A DNA stretch of 64,000 nucleotides from Propionigenium maris DSM 9537 (GCF_027925155.1 NZ_BSDY01000003.1:30975-94974); one strand, 5' to 3'. Counted from the first letter of the stretch, positions 15,613 to 25,675 are shown. Notes: generated from the sequence alone by a model not told the origin. Numbers and translations are program-made.

Positions 15613-17304
15613 CTAGGCCTTGGGTAGGGATATTGTAAACCTGCTCCCCTCCCCCTGGTGGCTTTCAAAGGATATGTCTCCCTTATTTAGCTTGGTAAAC
15701 TCCTTTACAATAAAGAGCCCCAGACCTATCCCCTTTTCATTTAAAGTTCCCAGGGTGGAGTTATACCTTCCGCTAAAGAGGTTTCTCTTAACCCTTTCTG
15801 GCATCCCCACTCCATTGTCCTCCACTGAGAGATGCAATTTCTCCTCACTCTCCTCTGTGAATATCCTTATCTTTCCCCCTGGTTTGGAGAATTTTATGGC
15901 ATTGGAGAGAAGGTTCCTTATAGTGGCTTCCAGAAGGTTCCTGTCCGAGTGAATAACTCCCTCCCCTGCTACACTGAGCTCTAGGTCTATTCCCTTTCCC
16001 TCCAGCTGTACCTTAAATATATCCCGGTACTCCTGCAAGATCTCCTCTAACTTCACTGTCTCCGGAACATACTCCATCTTCTTTCTGTGCAGCGTGGACC
16101 ACCTGAGAAGATTTTCAGTGAGGGTATATAGCTTCATACAGCTTATACTCATTCCGTCTACCATCTCCTTTACCTCATTCCTGCTGTACCTGTCATACCT
16201 TCTATTGAGCATCTGAAATCCTCCCAGAAGGGAGGTAAAGGGGGAACGAAGGTCGTGACCTATAAGGGAAAATAACAGCTCCTTGGTCTGAAGGGTTTTT
16301 CTGAGCTTCCCATTGTTTCTTCTAAGGGTCTTTAGGGTTCCTATCCTCTCCACCTTCTCCACACTGTAGAGCCACAAGAGAGCCACAGTCATAATAAGCA
16401 GTATCACAGAGAAGGCCAGATACTTCTTGAGAGACAGTATTAAAAATTCATCTATCTTTTCATCTGGGATATAGGAGATAAGCCTCCCCCTCCCAATAAA
16501 AGCTTCTGATAGGACTACCCTGTCAAAGTATTTTGAAAGAGATACCGCCAGTCCCTCTCCAAGATTAAATGGTACAGATACTGTATGAGTGGAATTTAAA
16601 ATATTCCGCACCTCATCCAGGGAGTTATCCAGGGAGAAGTAGTTATACCTGCTGTTATTCCCCTTACTTATTATCCCCAGGTGGGAGGTATCAAAGACAT
16701 CCTTAAACTCCACCTTAAACCCCTTGAAAAAATCATCTAAACTATAGCTTACTCCTATAAATCCCTTCAGCCTTTCCTCCTCAAATATTGGAGAGTAAAA
16801 CTCCATATCCAGCCTGTTATATGAATAAGCTTTAAACTCAATATAAACAGTTCTGTCCTTAAAGCTTAACAGCTTCTTCCTTCCCTCGTCGGCGAGCTCA
16901 TTCCCGGAAAATTCCTTCCCTCCCTTGGAGAAGTCCCTCAATCTTCTTCCCCTCCTGTCCAGTAGGGTTATGCCATTGATACTGTCATTGCTCTGAAGAA
17001 GGTTATCCACCACCCGCCTTCGGTGATCACTTCCCCTCGATACCGACTCATCTATGAGCCTGCTATAGGTCTCAAAATCCCCATAAAATTTTATCCATCT
17101 GAGGTTGGCTACTACATTATCGATAAGTTTTGCTTTTACTATGTAGTTCCTCTTTCTCAGATCATTCTCCAGTATCTTAATATTCTTATCCCTTTCCACA
17201 GCCACTAAAAAACCAAAAATAGTAAGAAGAAGAAGGATGAGTAGGACGAGATATTTAAAAAATAATTTTAAAGTTACTCTACGTACAAATACACTTCTAT
17301 TCAT
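15613..17304 (-). CDS. orphan sensor histidine kinase
   Basis: 563 residues: membrane helix ~12-36, a ~250-residue extracytoplasmic sensor of Cache-like length (GITLLDRRGRRL..., GFIGVSYSLDDF), second helix ~293-313, HisKA with H350 in LIGHDLRSPF, then HATPase_c with NLLSNAIKFS, DNGVGMP and GIGLGLFIV. No HAMP is evident. No response regulator is adjacent, so the partner is elsewhere. The motifs are intact, so it should be an active kinase. Confidence 0.9.
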   Translation of the reverse strand: MNRSVFVRRVTLKLFFKYLVLLILLLLTIFGFLVAVERDKNIKILENDLRKRNYIVKAKLIDNVVANLRWIKFYGDFETYSRLIDESVSRGSDHRRRVVDNLLQSNDSINGITLLDRRGRRLRDFSKGGKEFSGNELADEGRKKLLSFKDRTVYIEFKAYSYNRLDMEFYSPIFEEERLKGFIGVSYSLDDFFKGFKVEFKDVFDTSHLGIISKGNNSRYNYFSLDNSLDEVRNILNSTHTVSVPFNLGEGLAVSLSKYFDRVVLSEAFIGRGRLISYIPDEKIDEFLILSLKKYLAFSVILLIMTVALLWLYSVEKVERIGTLKTLRRNNGKLRKTLQTKELLFSLIGHDLRSPFTSLLGGFQMLNRRYDRYSRNEVKEMVDGMSISCMKLYTLTENLLRWSTLHRKKMEYVPETVKLEEILQEYRDIFKVQLEGKGIDLELSVAGEGVIHSDRNLLEATIRNLLSNAIKFSKPGGKIRIFTEESEEKLHLSVEDNGVGMPERVKRNLFSGRYNSTLGTLNEKGIGLGLFIVKEFTKLNKGDISFESHQGEGSRFTISLPKA

Positions 17305-17670
17305 AGATATATACTCCCGTAAAACTATAATACACTAAGAGTATAGTTCACCTTTCCATATAGTCAAGATTTTTAACCGATTTTTTTCCATTGTATTACA
17401 TCTAAAATAAAACTTAATGATTTTAAAATGTACACCAAATGCAAATAGTTATAAAAATAACAACTAATCTCTATATAAAGTCCCCTTCCTGAGATTCTCA
17501 CACCTCCCAGTCTTCAATCATGTATTAAAACTATAAGTTTTCTTCCAAAAACATACTCCTTCAAAATTCTTTATAAGAAAGATAAGGAATTCATTGATTT
17601 AGAACTTTTTATGTGCTATATATATTGTTAATTGAGGGATCATCCCTACTCTATTTAAGGAGGAAATTAT
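17305..17670. other. 366-base divergent intergenic region
   Basis: AT-rich and without a recognised RNA or repeat, apart from the gapN promoter at its right end. Confidence 0.5.
17594..17622 (+). promoter_or_regulatory. probable promoter of gapN
   Basis: TTGATT (17594-17599), 17 bases, TATATA (17617-17622), about 50 bases before the start codon. Confidence 0.55.
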
Positions 17671-19059
17671 ATGACCGAAACTATTAAGATATATTCCCCT
17701 GTGGATAACTCCCTAGTGGGAAGTGTTCCAGCTATGTCCCAGGAAGATGTGGATAAAGCCATTGCCGGACTGAAGGAAGCCTTTATAGCCTGGAAGAAAA
17801 CAAGTATCGATGACAGAGCCAAGCTCCTAATTAAGGCTGCTGACCTGTTGGAGGAGAGAGCTGAAGGGATAGCCAGGATCATGGCTATGGAGATCTCAAA
17901 GGATTATAAGAGCTGTATCTCCGAAGTTGTAAGAACTGCTGATTTTATTAGATATACTGCTGAGGAGGGAAAGAGGCTCAAGGGGGAGACTCTTGTGGGA
18001 GACTCCTTTGACAGAGGATCTAGAAATAAGATTTCCATCGTCACAAGGGAATCCCTGGGAGTGGTCCTTGCCATTGCTCCCTTCAACTACCCTGTAAACC
18101 TCTCTGCCAGCAAGCTGGCCCCTGCTCTTATTGGGGGAAATGTTGTACTCTTCAAGCCCCCTACCCAGGGAGCTATCTCAGCTCTTGAGCTTGTGAAAGC
18201 ACTGGTAGACGCCGGAATCCCAGAGGGTGTTATCGCCACTGCCACAGGAAGGGGAAGTGTAATCGGTGACTACCTGGTTTCCCACAAGGGAGTGGATATG
18301 GTGAGCTTCACTGGAAGTACCGATGTAGGACAGCACATAGCCAAACTTACAGGGATGATACCCCTTGTAATGGAGCTTGGTGGAAAGGATGCAGCTATCA
18401 TCCTAGAGGATGCAGACATTGAAAAAGCTGCCAAGAATATTGTAAGTGGTGCCTTCTCCTACTCTGGTCAGAGGTGTACAGCTGTTAAGAGAGTCCTTGT
18501 AATGGAGGAGGTTGCAGATAGGCTTGTTGCCTGTGTAGAGGAAGAAGTGAAAAAGCTCAAGAGCGGTCTCCCCATGGAGGAAGGAGTTGTAATTACTCCC
18601 CTTATAGATAAAAAGGCCGCTGACTTTGTAGATCAGCTCATAGATGATGCTATAGCCAAGGGGGGAGTACCTCTAACGGAAAGAAGAAGGGAGGGTAACC
18701 TCATCTATCCGGTGGTATTTGACCACGTTACCCTGGATATGGATATTGCCTGGGAGGAGCCCTTCGGGCCAGTCCTCCCTATAATAAGGGTGAAGTCTGT
18801 AGAGGAAGCCATAGAGATCTCCAACAGGTCGGAGTATGGTCTCCAGGGAGCTATCTTTACCAAGGATATCGACAGAGCCTTTTCCATAGCTGGCAGGCTA
18901 GAGGTAGGTACTGTCCACATCAACAACAAGACCCAGAGAGGACCAGATCACTTTCCATTCCTGGGAGTTAAGTCCTCTGGTATGGGAACTCAGGGAATCA
19001 GGTACAGCATCGAATCTATGACAAGACCCAAAGCTACTGTAATTACCCTAACCGAATAA
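17671..19059 (+). CDS. gapN: NADP-dependent non-phosphorylating glyceraldehyde-3-phosphate dehydrogenase
   Basis: 462-residue aldehyde dehydrogenase. Catalytic motifs are MELGGKDA (general-base Glu) and SYSGQRCTAVKR (nucleophilic Cys). The C-terminal INNKTQRGPDHFPFLG followed by KSSGMGTQG is typical of GapN rather than other aldehyde dehydrogenases. It oxidises glyceraldehyde-3-phosphate to 3-phosphoglycerate with NADP, bypassing phosphoglycerate kinase and supplying NADPH for biosynthesis. It is a single-gene unit with its own promoter and terminator. The start follows AAGGAGGAAATT. Confidence 0.9.
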   Translation: MTETIKIYSPVDNSLVGSVPAMSQEDVDKAIAGLKEAFIAWKKTSIDDRAKLLIKAADLLEERAEGIARIMAMEISKDYKSCISEVVRTADFIRYTAEEGKRLKGETLVGDSFDRGSRNKISIVTRESLGVVLAIAPFNYPVNLSASKLAPALIGGNVVLFKPPTQGAISALELVKALVDAGIPEGVIATATGRGSVIGDYLVSHKGVDMVSFTGSTDVGQHIAKLTGMIPLVMELGGKDAAIILEDADIEKAAKNIVSGAFSYSGQRCTAVKRVLVMEEVADRLVACVEEEVKKLKSGLPMEEGVVITPLIDKKAADFVDQLIDDAIAKGGVPLTERRREGNLIYPVVFDHVTLDMDIAWEEPFGPVLPIIRVKSVEEAIEISNRSEYGLQGAIFTKDIDRAFSIAGRLEVGTVHINNKTQRGPDHFPFLGVKSSGMGTQGIRYSIESMTRPKATVITLTE

Positions 19060-19064
19060 AATTT

Positions 19065-19100
19065 AAAAGGAGCCTGTGATTTAATTCCAAGGCTCCTTTT
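19065..19100. terminator. terminator between gapN and aroC
   Basis: AAAAGGAGCC and GGCTCCTTTT, perfect 10-base arms around a 16-base loop, usable from both convergent genes. Confidence 0.85.
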
Positions 19101-19112
19101 CCTATAGCAATG

Positions 19113-20144
19113 TTATTTGAAGATATTCTTATTTATCCCCCTGGCTCTTAGCATAAGATCGGCTAAAACGATGGCTGCTGCATTTTCCACAACAACTACA
19201 GCTCTTCTGGCTATACATGAATCGTGTCTCCCCTTTATCTGAAGCTCATCCATTTTCTTTTCCTCAAAGTTATAGGTTTCTTGAGGGACAAATATACTGG
19301 ATGTAGGTTTTATTCCCACTCTGAAAACTACATCATTTCCATTGCTTATCCCCCCATTTACTCCACCGTTATTGTTGGAGGCAGTATGCCCCTCTCTATC
19401 CATAATCCTGTCATTGTGCTGGCTTCCCCTTAGTTTACAACCCTCAAACCCTGCACCAAACTCTATCCCCTTCACTGCAGGAATAGAGAAGATCATCTGA
19501 GACATGACAGACTCCAGGGAACCAAAGAATGGATCTCCAAGACCTATGGGCATATTCCTAGCTGTAAATTCAATAACTCCGCCAATGGAATCTCCCTCCT
19601 GCTGGATCCTTTCCATATAGAGCTCCATCTGCTCCCCTGTATATTCCCTTACATCTACTCCACCAGCTTCTACAAGTCTTCCCTGGACCTCTATACCTCC
19701 ACCCTGGAGATCACCTACTACCCTCTTAGCCAACACTCCTGCTGCAACAAGCCCCAGAGTCAGACGACCGGAAAAGTGTCCCCCTCCCCTGATATCATTG
19801 TAACCACTGTACTTGTGCTCAGCAACAAAATCTGAATGCCCTGGTCTTGGCATTCTTCTAAAGAGGGAGTAGTCCTTAGATCTGGTATTTTCATTGTTGA
19901 AGAAGATATTTATGGGAGCTCCCGTGGTGTAGCCATTGCACACTCCAGACATAATCTTAGGGTAATCGCTCTCTATCCTCTTGGTTGTACCTGCTCCCCC
20001 AGCTTTACGCCTTGCAAGGTCCTCTAGCATATCCTCCTCGCTAAACTTAACTCCCGGGGGACAGCCATCTATAAGGATACCTACACCTTCACCATGGGAC
20101 TCCCCGTAGATAGATACCCTGAATAAACTGCCAAAACTATTCAT
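19113..20144 (-). CDS. aroC: chorismate synthase
   Basis: 343 residues from the ATG at 20144 (AGGAGG 6 bases upstream). It has GESHGEGVG with the catalytic His, the RPGHSDF motif with the second His, GGGHFSGR for FMN binding and the C-terminal GRHDSC. It makes chorismate from EPSP with reduced FMN. It is the last gene of the aromatic operon and overlaps the end of the aminotransferase gene by 8 bases, indicating coupled translation. A degenerate paralogue is at 14766. Confidence 0.96.
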   Translation of the reverse strand: MNSFGSLFRVSIYGESHGEGVGILIDGCPPGVKFSEEDMLEDLARRKAGGAGTTKRIESDYPKIMSGVCNGYTTGAPINIFFNNENTRSKDYSLFRRMPRPGHSDFVAEHKYSGYNDIRGGGHFSGRLTLGLVAAGVLAKRVVGDLQGGGIEVQGRLVEAGGVDVREYTGEQMELYMERIQQEGDSIGGVIEFTARNMPIGLGDPFFGSLESVMSQMIFSIPAVKGIEFGAGFEGCKLRGSQHNDRIMDREGHTASNNNGGVNGGISNGNDVVFRVGIKPTSSIFVPQETYNFEEKKMDELQIKGRHDSCIARRAVVVVENAAAIVLADLMLRARGINKNIFK

Positions 20145-21375
20145 CAAATGCCTCCTTCATCCTTGCAGCCAGTCCCCTGATCTTTCTCTTGGAAAGACTG
20201 CATATTGCTACTCTTATTCCGTCATTTACCTTTATTGTAAATATGAGCTTCTCCTTAAGCTTCTTGTAGATCCTCTCCTGCTCACTAGCTCCTGAAGTCT
20301 TTAAAGTCACAAAGAATCCATCTCTATACGGGTACATAGGAAGTCCTGCCTCTATAGCCTCCCCTACAAATATATCAGACCTTTCTCTGAGAAGCTCCAC
20401 ATATCCCTGCCTCTCCTCTATGAGTTTATTGAGATGCTCCTCCTGAGAAAATATTTTGGAGAGGAGCTTCATTCCTCCCTTGGGAACGTTAGACCACATA
20501 CTCCTAGCTGTAAACTCATTGGCCCTCACAAAATCTTCCACTACCTCCTTTGAGGTACTTATAGCCACCTGAGCTCCGGTCCTTAAACCGTAGGCTGTAA
20601 GAGTCTTAGAGATGCTGAACGCCAGTATAACCAAAAAGTTTTCTGTATTGTTGTTGAAGAGCTCCATATACTTTCTTGTCTCAATCCCCTTATAAGAAAA
20701 GTCTATATAAGCGATGTCATTTAGAAGGATCACAGGCCCCTTGGCTGAAAGCTCATTTAGGAACCCAGCCAGCTTTTGCCATTCCTCTATAGTGAGACTG
20801 TAGCCTGTAGGGTTATGGCAGGGGTCATTTATTACTGCCATAACCTTCCCCTGCTTCTCCATTATCTTAGAAGCTTTCTCCTTGAAGGATTCCAGATTAA
20901 ACTTTTCCCCGTCAAAGAGCTTGTACTCAGACACTGTAAACTCATTCTCTGTAGCCATTATCCAGTAGGGTTCCCACCCAATATGGGGAAGTAGTATCTC
21001 CTCTCCCGGATCCAGATAGTTTTTAAATGTAGATCCCACAGCACCGGTTCCTCCCGGGGTTGCCACAGCATCTGACTGAAACCTTCTGTCTATACCTCTG
21101 AAAACCCACCTTTGAAGCTCATCTAGGTACTCTCCCTCTCCCTTAAAGGAAGCGGAATAGGAAGCCAGCTCCTTGGCTACATCTAGATTGAGGTATGTAC
21201 TCCATACCTCATCAAAGGTTACAAGCTTTCCCTCCTCATCCACAAGTACTCCAAGAGTTGCATTTACTGCCCTGTCTCCATGCTCAGCCACAGCATCCAT
21301 AGCTGCCTTAGCTGCTGTAAAAACCTTGTCCTCTACCCTCTTCTCTCTCGACCTCTCTGCGATTATGCTCCTCAT
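20137..21375 (-). CDS. class I aminotransferase, probably aromatic
   Basis: 412-residue PLP aminotransferase of the aspartate/tyrosine type. Visible motifs are NDPCHNPTGYS, NDIAYIDF, and the lysine site FSISKTLTAYGLRTG. Its place between pheA and aroC in an aromatic operon suggests it transaminates phenylpyruvate and 4-hydroxyphenylpyruvate to Phe and Tyr. Substrate choice is inferred from context; aspartate/2-oxoglutarate activity is possible too. Gap to pheA is 11 bases. Confidence 0.88.
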   Translation of the reverse strand: MRSIIAERSREKRVEDKVFTAAKAAMDAVAEHGDRAVNATLGVLVDEEGKLVTFDEVWSTYLNLDVAKELASYSASFKGEGEYLDELQRWVFRGIDRRFQSDAVATPGGTGAVGSTFKNYLDPGEEILLPHIGWEPYWIMATENEFTVSEYKLFDGEKFNLESFKEKASKIMEKQGKVMAVINDPCHNPTGYSLTIEEWQKLAGFLNELSAKGPVILLNDIAYIDFSYKGIETRKYMELFNNNTENFLVILAFSISKTLTAYGLRTGAQVAISTSKEVVEDFVRANEFTARSMWSNVPKGGMKLLSKIFSQEEHLNKLIEERQGYVELLRERSDIFVGEAIEAGLPMYPYRDGFFVTLKTSGASEQERIYKKLKEKLIFTIKVNDGIRVAICSLSKRKIRGLAARMKEAFDE

Positions 21376-21386
21376 GCTTTCCCCCT

Positions 21387-22451
21387 TTATCTGCTGTAAC
21401 TTCCCACTACCTTGAGGTATTTACTGTTTTCCTCCAGCTCCCTCAACAGATCTCCAGCCTTCACAACATCCCCTTCAAGCTCGATATAGAAATAGTACTC
21501 CCAGGGGATATCCTTTATTGGCCTAGACTTTATATTCAGCATATTGTAGCCATACCTCTCTATACTCTTTATGATCCTGGCCAACTCTCCCATCCTGTGC
21601 TCTGTAGTTATAAGAAGGGAAAATACACTACCAGGCCTCAGCTCCTCCCTGGATATGACGATAAACTTCGTATAGTTGTTGTCGGTTGTGTTTATATTTT
21701 CAGCCAGGACCTCCAGATCATAGAGTCTGGCAGTTTCCACGCTTCCAATGGCTCCCTTATTTACATCTCCAACCTCACTTATATACTTGGCACTGGCAGC
21801 GGTATTCCCATAATCTACCTGCTTCCAGCCCCTTCCCTTTAAGAACTTCTCACTCTGAAGAAAGCCCTGAGGATGGGAGTAGACCTCCCTTATATCCTCT
21901 ATCCTGCTTCCCTTTACTCCAATGAGGTTTTGATCTATCTTTAAATTATAGGTCTTTACTATCCTGCAATCATACCTTTTGAGGAGATCGAAGACCTCTC
22001 CGATCTCGCCTGTATATGAGTTTTCCACTGGAACAACTCCATACCTTGCCTCACCGGAACTCACTGCAGAAAATACCTCCTCAAAGGTGGCATAGGGCTT
22101 CCCTGGGGAATCCTTAAAGAGCCTCTTCATGGCAATATAACTGAATGCTCCCCTTACTCCCTGATAGGCCACATCCTCCCCTATATTAAGGATAGCTTTT
22201 TGATACTCCTTTGAGATATTCATCATCTCAACCAAAAACTGCCTGTAGTACTCCTTCAGTCCCTGATCCTCTATCCTCCCAAGGTTTTTAGAGATAACAG
22301 CATCCTCCCTGGCACTGTCTAGCACCTGCATGCCATTGGCCTGCTTATACCTGGCTATTCCCTCTACAATGTGCATCCTCTCCTCAAAGAGTTTTGCTAT
22401 CTCTCCGTCTACTCTGTCTATCTCTCTTCTCCAGTCCTCTAAGTCCTTCAT
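21387..22451 (-). CDS. pheA: bifunctional chorismate mutase / prephenate dehydratase
   Basis: 354 residues. N-terminal AroQ mutase (1-~90; WRREIDRVDGEIAKLFEER) joins a prephenate dehydratase (~95-270; YQGVRGAFSY, VVPVENSYTGEI, NTAASAKY, NTTDNNYTKF) and an ACT domain (~278-354) with SLLITTEHRMGELARI and an ESRP-equivalent written as KSRP. It converts chorismate to phenylpyruvate and is probably feedback-inhibited by Phe through the ACT domain. Fourth gene of the operon, 11 bases after aroA. Confidence 0.95.
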   Translation of the reverse strand: MKDLEDWRREIDRVDGEIAKLFEERMHIVEGIARYKQANGMQVLDSAREDAVISKNLGRIEDQGLKEYYRQFLVEMMNISKEYQKAILNIGEDVAYQGVRGAFSYIAMKRLFKDSPGKPYATFEEVFSAVSSGEARYGVVPVENSYTGEIGEVFDLLKRYDCRIVKTYNLKIDQNLIGVKGSRIEDIREVYSHPQGFLQSEKFLKGRGWKQVDYGNTAASAKYISEVGDVNKGAIGSVETARLYDLEVLAENINTTDNNYTKFIVISREELRPGSVFSLLITTEHRMGELARIIKSIERYGYNMLNIKSRPIKDIPWEYYFYIELEGDVVKAGDLLRELEENSKYLKVVGSYSR

Positions 22452-22462
22452 AGTCTATGCTC

Positions 22463-23728
22463 CTATACTTCCTTAATTTTCCCGCCTACTCTCTCATACT
22501 CTGTCCAAAAGTGCGGATATGATTTCTTCACAGATTCAGCTCCCTCTAAGATAATGGGTTTCTCACATCTTGTAGCTGCCATTGCAAGGGCCATAGCCAC
22601 CCTGTGATCATTCCATGCACTCACAGTAACTCCTCCCTGGAGTGTCTCCACTCCCTCTATTATCATCCCCTCCTCGGTTTCGGTAATCCTTGCCCCCAGC
22701 TTATTCAGCTCAGTGGTCATGGAGGTTATCCTGTCCGACTCCTTTATCCTCAGCCTCTTGGCATTTACTATCTCCGTTTTACCCCTGCTTAGAGAAGCAA
22801 GGACAGTTATGATAGGCCCGAGGTCCGGACACTGGGACAGGTCTATGACGGTTCCCTGAGTCTCTGATGGTTTCACAGTAATTACCTCTCCCTCAGTCAT
22901 CTCTGCCTTCATATCTTTGAGGATACCGTGGATAGCCTTATCTCCCTGAAGGGATTCCAGCCTCATTCCGTGACACCTTATATTACTTCCAAGGGCCCCG
23001 GCTACCATCCAGAAGGCCACCTGGGAGTAATCTCCCTCTACCCTGTAGTCCCTTGCTCTGTATTTTTGCTTTCCTCTTATGTGAAACTCCCTATAATCTC
23101 TATTCTCTATTTCTATTCCAAAACTAGCCAGTACATCCAGAGTAAGGTCTATGTAACCCTTGGATTCTAGTTTGGAGCTTATCTCTATCACAGAGTCTCC
23201 CTCTAATTTTGGAAGAGCATAGAGAAGTCCTGTAATAAACTGAGAACTGATATCCCCGGGCACCCTGAACCTTCCAGGTTTCAGCATCCCGTCCACTGTT
23301 AGAGGAAGCTCATCCTCTCCCTTGGAGTAGGATATTCCCTGCTCATCAAAGATATCCAGGAATGTCCCCAAAGGTCTCTTGCAGAGCCTCCCCTCTCCCT
23401 TAAAGGTTACCTTTCCTTGGGCGAGAAGAGCCACTGGTATCATAAACCTTATTGTAGAGCCCGACTCCCTACACTGTATCTCATCCTTCAGCCTTTTGAG
23501 CTTGTCCACTCCATCTATTACTTCATAGTCCTCTCCAACCTGAAACCTAGCTCCCAGGGACTCCATTGCCTCTGTAGTTGCCTTTATATCCTCTGAAAAC
23601 TTCAAATTTGTAACACTGCTTCTCCCCTCTGCCATGGCAGCAGCTATAATTGCCCTGTGGGATAGACTCTTTGATGGGGGTATCACCACATCTCCTGCCA
23701 ATCTTACCGGACTTATCTCCAATCTCAT
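22463..23728 (-). CDS. aroA: 3-phosphoshikimate 1-carboxyvinyltransferase (EPSP synthase)
   Basis: 421 residues with the N-terminal PPSKSLSHR phosphoshikimate site, ESGSTIRFM, a later Lys-Glu-Ser-Asp motif (LRIKESDRI) and WNDHRVAMA near the C terminus. It transfers enolpyruvyl from PEP to shikimate-3-phosphate. The residues around the PEP site (LREKGSGSTIR in other classes) read CRESGSTIR here. The ATG follows the tyrA stop codon immediately, with GAGGTGG upstream. Confidence 0.95.
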   Translation of the reverse strand: MRLEISPVRLAGDVVIPPSKSLSHRAIIAAAMAEGRSSVTNLKFSEDIKATTEAMESLGARFQVGEDYEVIDGVDKLKRLKDEIQCRESGSTIRFMIPVALLAQGKVTFKGEGRLCKRPLGTFLDIFDEQGISYSKGEDELPLTVDGMLKPGRFRVPGDISSQFITGLLYALPKLEGDSVIEISSKLESKGYIDLTLDVLASFGIEIENRDYREFHIRGKQKYRARDYRVEGDYSQVAFWMVAGALGSNIRCHGMRLESLQGDKAIHGILKDMKAEMTEGEVITVKPSETQGTVIDLSQCPDLGPIITVLASLSRGKTEIVNAKRLRIKESDRITSMTTELNKLGARITETEEGMIIEGVETLQGGVTVSAWNDHRVAMALAMAATRCEKPIILEGAESVKKSYPHFWTEYERVGGKIKEV

Positions 23729-24592
23729 CTATAGATCCACCTCATTCCTTTTTTCCCTTAGTTGTTTTCTTCTAGCTGTGGAGCTTCTAAACTCCCTCTT
23801 TAGTATTTCGCCCTCTCCAGATAGGAGAGCTCCCTTTATTACTTCTAACTTTTCCTGAAAATCCTCTATCTTCCCTATGAGGTTTTCCCTGTTCTCCAGA
23901 AACAGCTCGCTCCACAGCTCCTCATTTATCATAGCTATCCTTGTGAGCTCCCTGTAGGAGTCTCCGGTAAAGGAGTAGGTATCCTCATCTCTGTCGCTGT
24001 TTACAAGGGCCACTGCAATGGCATGGGTCAGCTGGCTGGTAAAGGCCACCATATTGTCGTGCCTTGCTGGGGATAACCTGCTTATCCTCCCAAAGGAGAG
24101 GTCCCTGGCTATCTCCTCCACAGCTGCTATTCCCTCCTCTGTGTTTCTCTCTGTGGGGGTCACTATGAAGTTGGCACCTAAAAAGATCTCGGGTTCTCCG
24201 TGTTCCGCTCCTGTCTTTTCCCTTCCAGCCATGGGATGAGCTCCCACAAACTGGCACCCCTGGGGCATGAGCTTCTGTACCTCATCCACAAAAGATAATT
24301 TTATACCACATATGTCTGTAAGCACAAGTCCTTTTTTAAATTCTCCCCTGTATTTCTCAATAAATTTAATCATTCCCTTGGGGTAGATAGCCATTATGAG
24401 AAGATCCGTCTCTCCCAGGATCTCCTCGGGTCTCTCATATCCTTCCTCTATAATCCCCTTATCTCTACAGTAATCCAGAGCCCTTCTGTCTACATCTATC
24501 CCGGAAACTCTGTAACCCTTCCTGGTCAGTCCCTCTGCCATGGAGGCTCCCATGAGCCCCATTCCCACTATAGTTACTCTTCTCTCTCCCAT
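23729..24592 (-). CDS. tyrA: prephenate dehydrogenase
   Basis: About 287 residues from the ATG at 24592; a TTG eight codons upstream would overlap the preceding gene and is less likely. N-terminal Rossmann domain with GMGLMGASMAEGL, then GAHPMAGREKTG and a helical C-terminal half with the substrate-binding FTSQLTHAIA. It oxidises prephenate to 4-hydroxyphenylpyruvate for tyrosine synthesis. No ACT domain is present, so direct Tyr feedback through one is not expected. Second gene of the operon. Confidence 0.93.
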   Translation of the reverse strand: MGERRVTIVGMGLMGASMAEGLTRKGYRVSGIDVDRRALDYCRDKGIIEEGYERPEEILGETDLLIMAIYPKGMIKFIEKYRGEFKKGLVLTDICGIKLSFVDEVQKLMPQGCQFVGAHPMAGREKTGAEHGEPEIFLGANFIVTPTERNTEEGIAAVEEIARDLSFGRISRLSPARHDNMVAFTSQLTHAIAVALVNSDRDEDTYSFTGDSYRELTRIAMINEELWSELFLENRENLIGKIEDFQEKLEVIKGALLSGEGEILKREFRSSTARRKQLREKRNEVDL

Positions 24593-24599
24593 AAGCTGC

Positions 24600-25613
24600 C
24601 TACATCTTCTTTCCAACTACATTCAGTATCTGCTCTACCCCTCTTACAGTATCCTCAAACTGTTCTGGAGTCAGGGACTGGGCTCCATCACATAGGGCGT
24701 TTTCAGGATCGTTGTGCACCTCTATCATAAGACCGTCTGCTCCCACTGCTGCCGCTGCAAGGGCCAGGTCCTTTACCATCCATCTCTTTCCTGTGGCGTG
24801 GCTTGGATCCACAATTACCGGAAGGTGGGATAGCTTCTTTACAGCAAGGACTGCACTGAGATCCAGGGTATTTCTTGTGAATTTCTCATATGTTCTTATC
24901 CCTCTTTCACATAGGATTACATTGGGATTTCCCTCTGCCATGATGTATTCAGCAGCCATTAGCCACTCCTCTATTGTTGCTGACATCCCCCTCTTGAGTA
25001 GCACAGGCTTCCTTGTTTTCCCCACAGCCTTTAGAAGATCGAAGTTCTGCATATTTCTTGCACCAATCTGAATTATATCCACATCTTCATCAAACTTCTC
25101 CACTAAGGATGGTGCCATGAGCTCTGTAACTATCGGCATTCCCGTTTCCTTTCTGGCTTCCTTTAGAAGCTCCAATCCCTCTAGCTCCATTCCCTGGAAA
25201 GCATATGGTGAAGTTCTGGGCTTGTATGCTCCTCCTCTAAGTACCTGAGCTCCGCTGGCGTTTACTGCTCTTGCCACCTCTGTAATCTGATCCCTGCTCT
25301 CCACGGAACAAGGTCCCGCCATAATTGTAAAGTTTCCTCCGCCGATCCTTATGTCTCCTACTTCTATCACTGTGTCCTCTCCTCTGAATACTCTGTTGGC
25401 CTGTTTAAAGGGCTCCTGAATCCTTGTAACCTTCTCTACCCCCACAAGGGCTTCCACATCCCTCACATCTATCTTGGAGGTATCTCCTACCACTCCAATT
25501 ACACCATACTCAATTCCCGATATATCCCTTACCTGAAACCCCTTGCCTACAAGGATCTCCTCCACATGAATCATCTGCTCCCTTGTTGCTTCCTTCTTCA
25601 TCTTAACTATCAT
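24600..25613 (-). CDS. aroF: DAHP synthase, type I beta, with N-terminal ferredoxin-like domain
   Basis: 337 residues. Residues 1-~70 form the ferredoxin-like regulatory domain of Thermotoga-type enzymes (MIVKMKKEATREQ...). The barrel (~90-337) has GPCSVESRDQ, RGGAYKPRTSPYAFQG, KRGMSATIEEW, CERGIRTYE and VDPSHATGKR. It condenses PEP and erythrose-4-phosphate, the first committed aromatic step. It is the first structural gene, preceded by a ~295-base leader with an aromatic-codon peptide and attenuator. AGGAGGGG precedes the ATG. Confidence 0.96.
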   Translation of the reverse strand: MIVKMKKEATREQMIHVEEILVGKGFQVRDISGIEYGVIGVVGDTSKIDVRDVEALVGVEKVTRIQEPFKQANRVFRGEDTVIEVGDIRIGGGNFTIMAGPCSVESRDQITEVARAVNASGAQVLRGGAYKPRTSPYAFQGMELEGLELLKEARKETGMPIVTELMAPSLVEKFDEDVDIIQIGARNMQNFDLLKAVGKTRKPVLLKRGMSATIEEWLMAAEYIMAEGNPNVILCERGIRTYEKFTRNTLDLSAVLAVKKLSHLPVIVDPSHATGKRWMVKDLALAAAAVGADGLMIEVHNDPENALCDGAQSLTPEQFEDTVRGVEQILNVVGKKM

Positions 25614-25644
25614 AGTGCCCCTCCTAGAAATTATCCTATAAAAT

Positions 25645-25675
25645 AAAAAGCCCCCAGGTTATGTACCTGAGGGCT
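25645..25675 (-). terminator. attenuator terminator in the aromatic operon leader
   Basis: On the minus strand AGCCCTCAGGT (25675-25665) pairs with ACCTGGGGGCT (25659-25649) with one wobble and a 5-base loop, followed by TTTTTATTTT, 32 bases before the aroF start. Position and structure fit regulated premature termination. Confidence 0.9.
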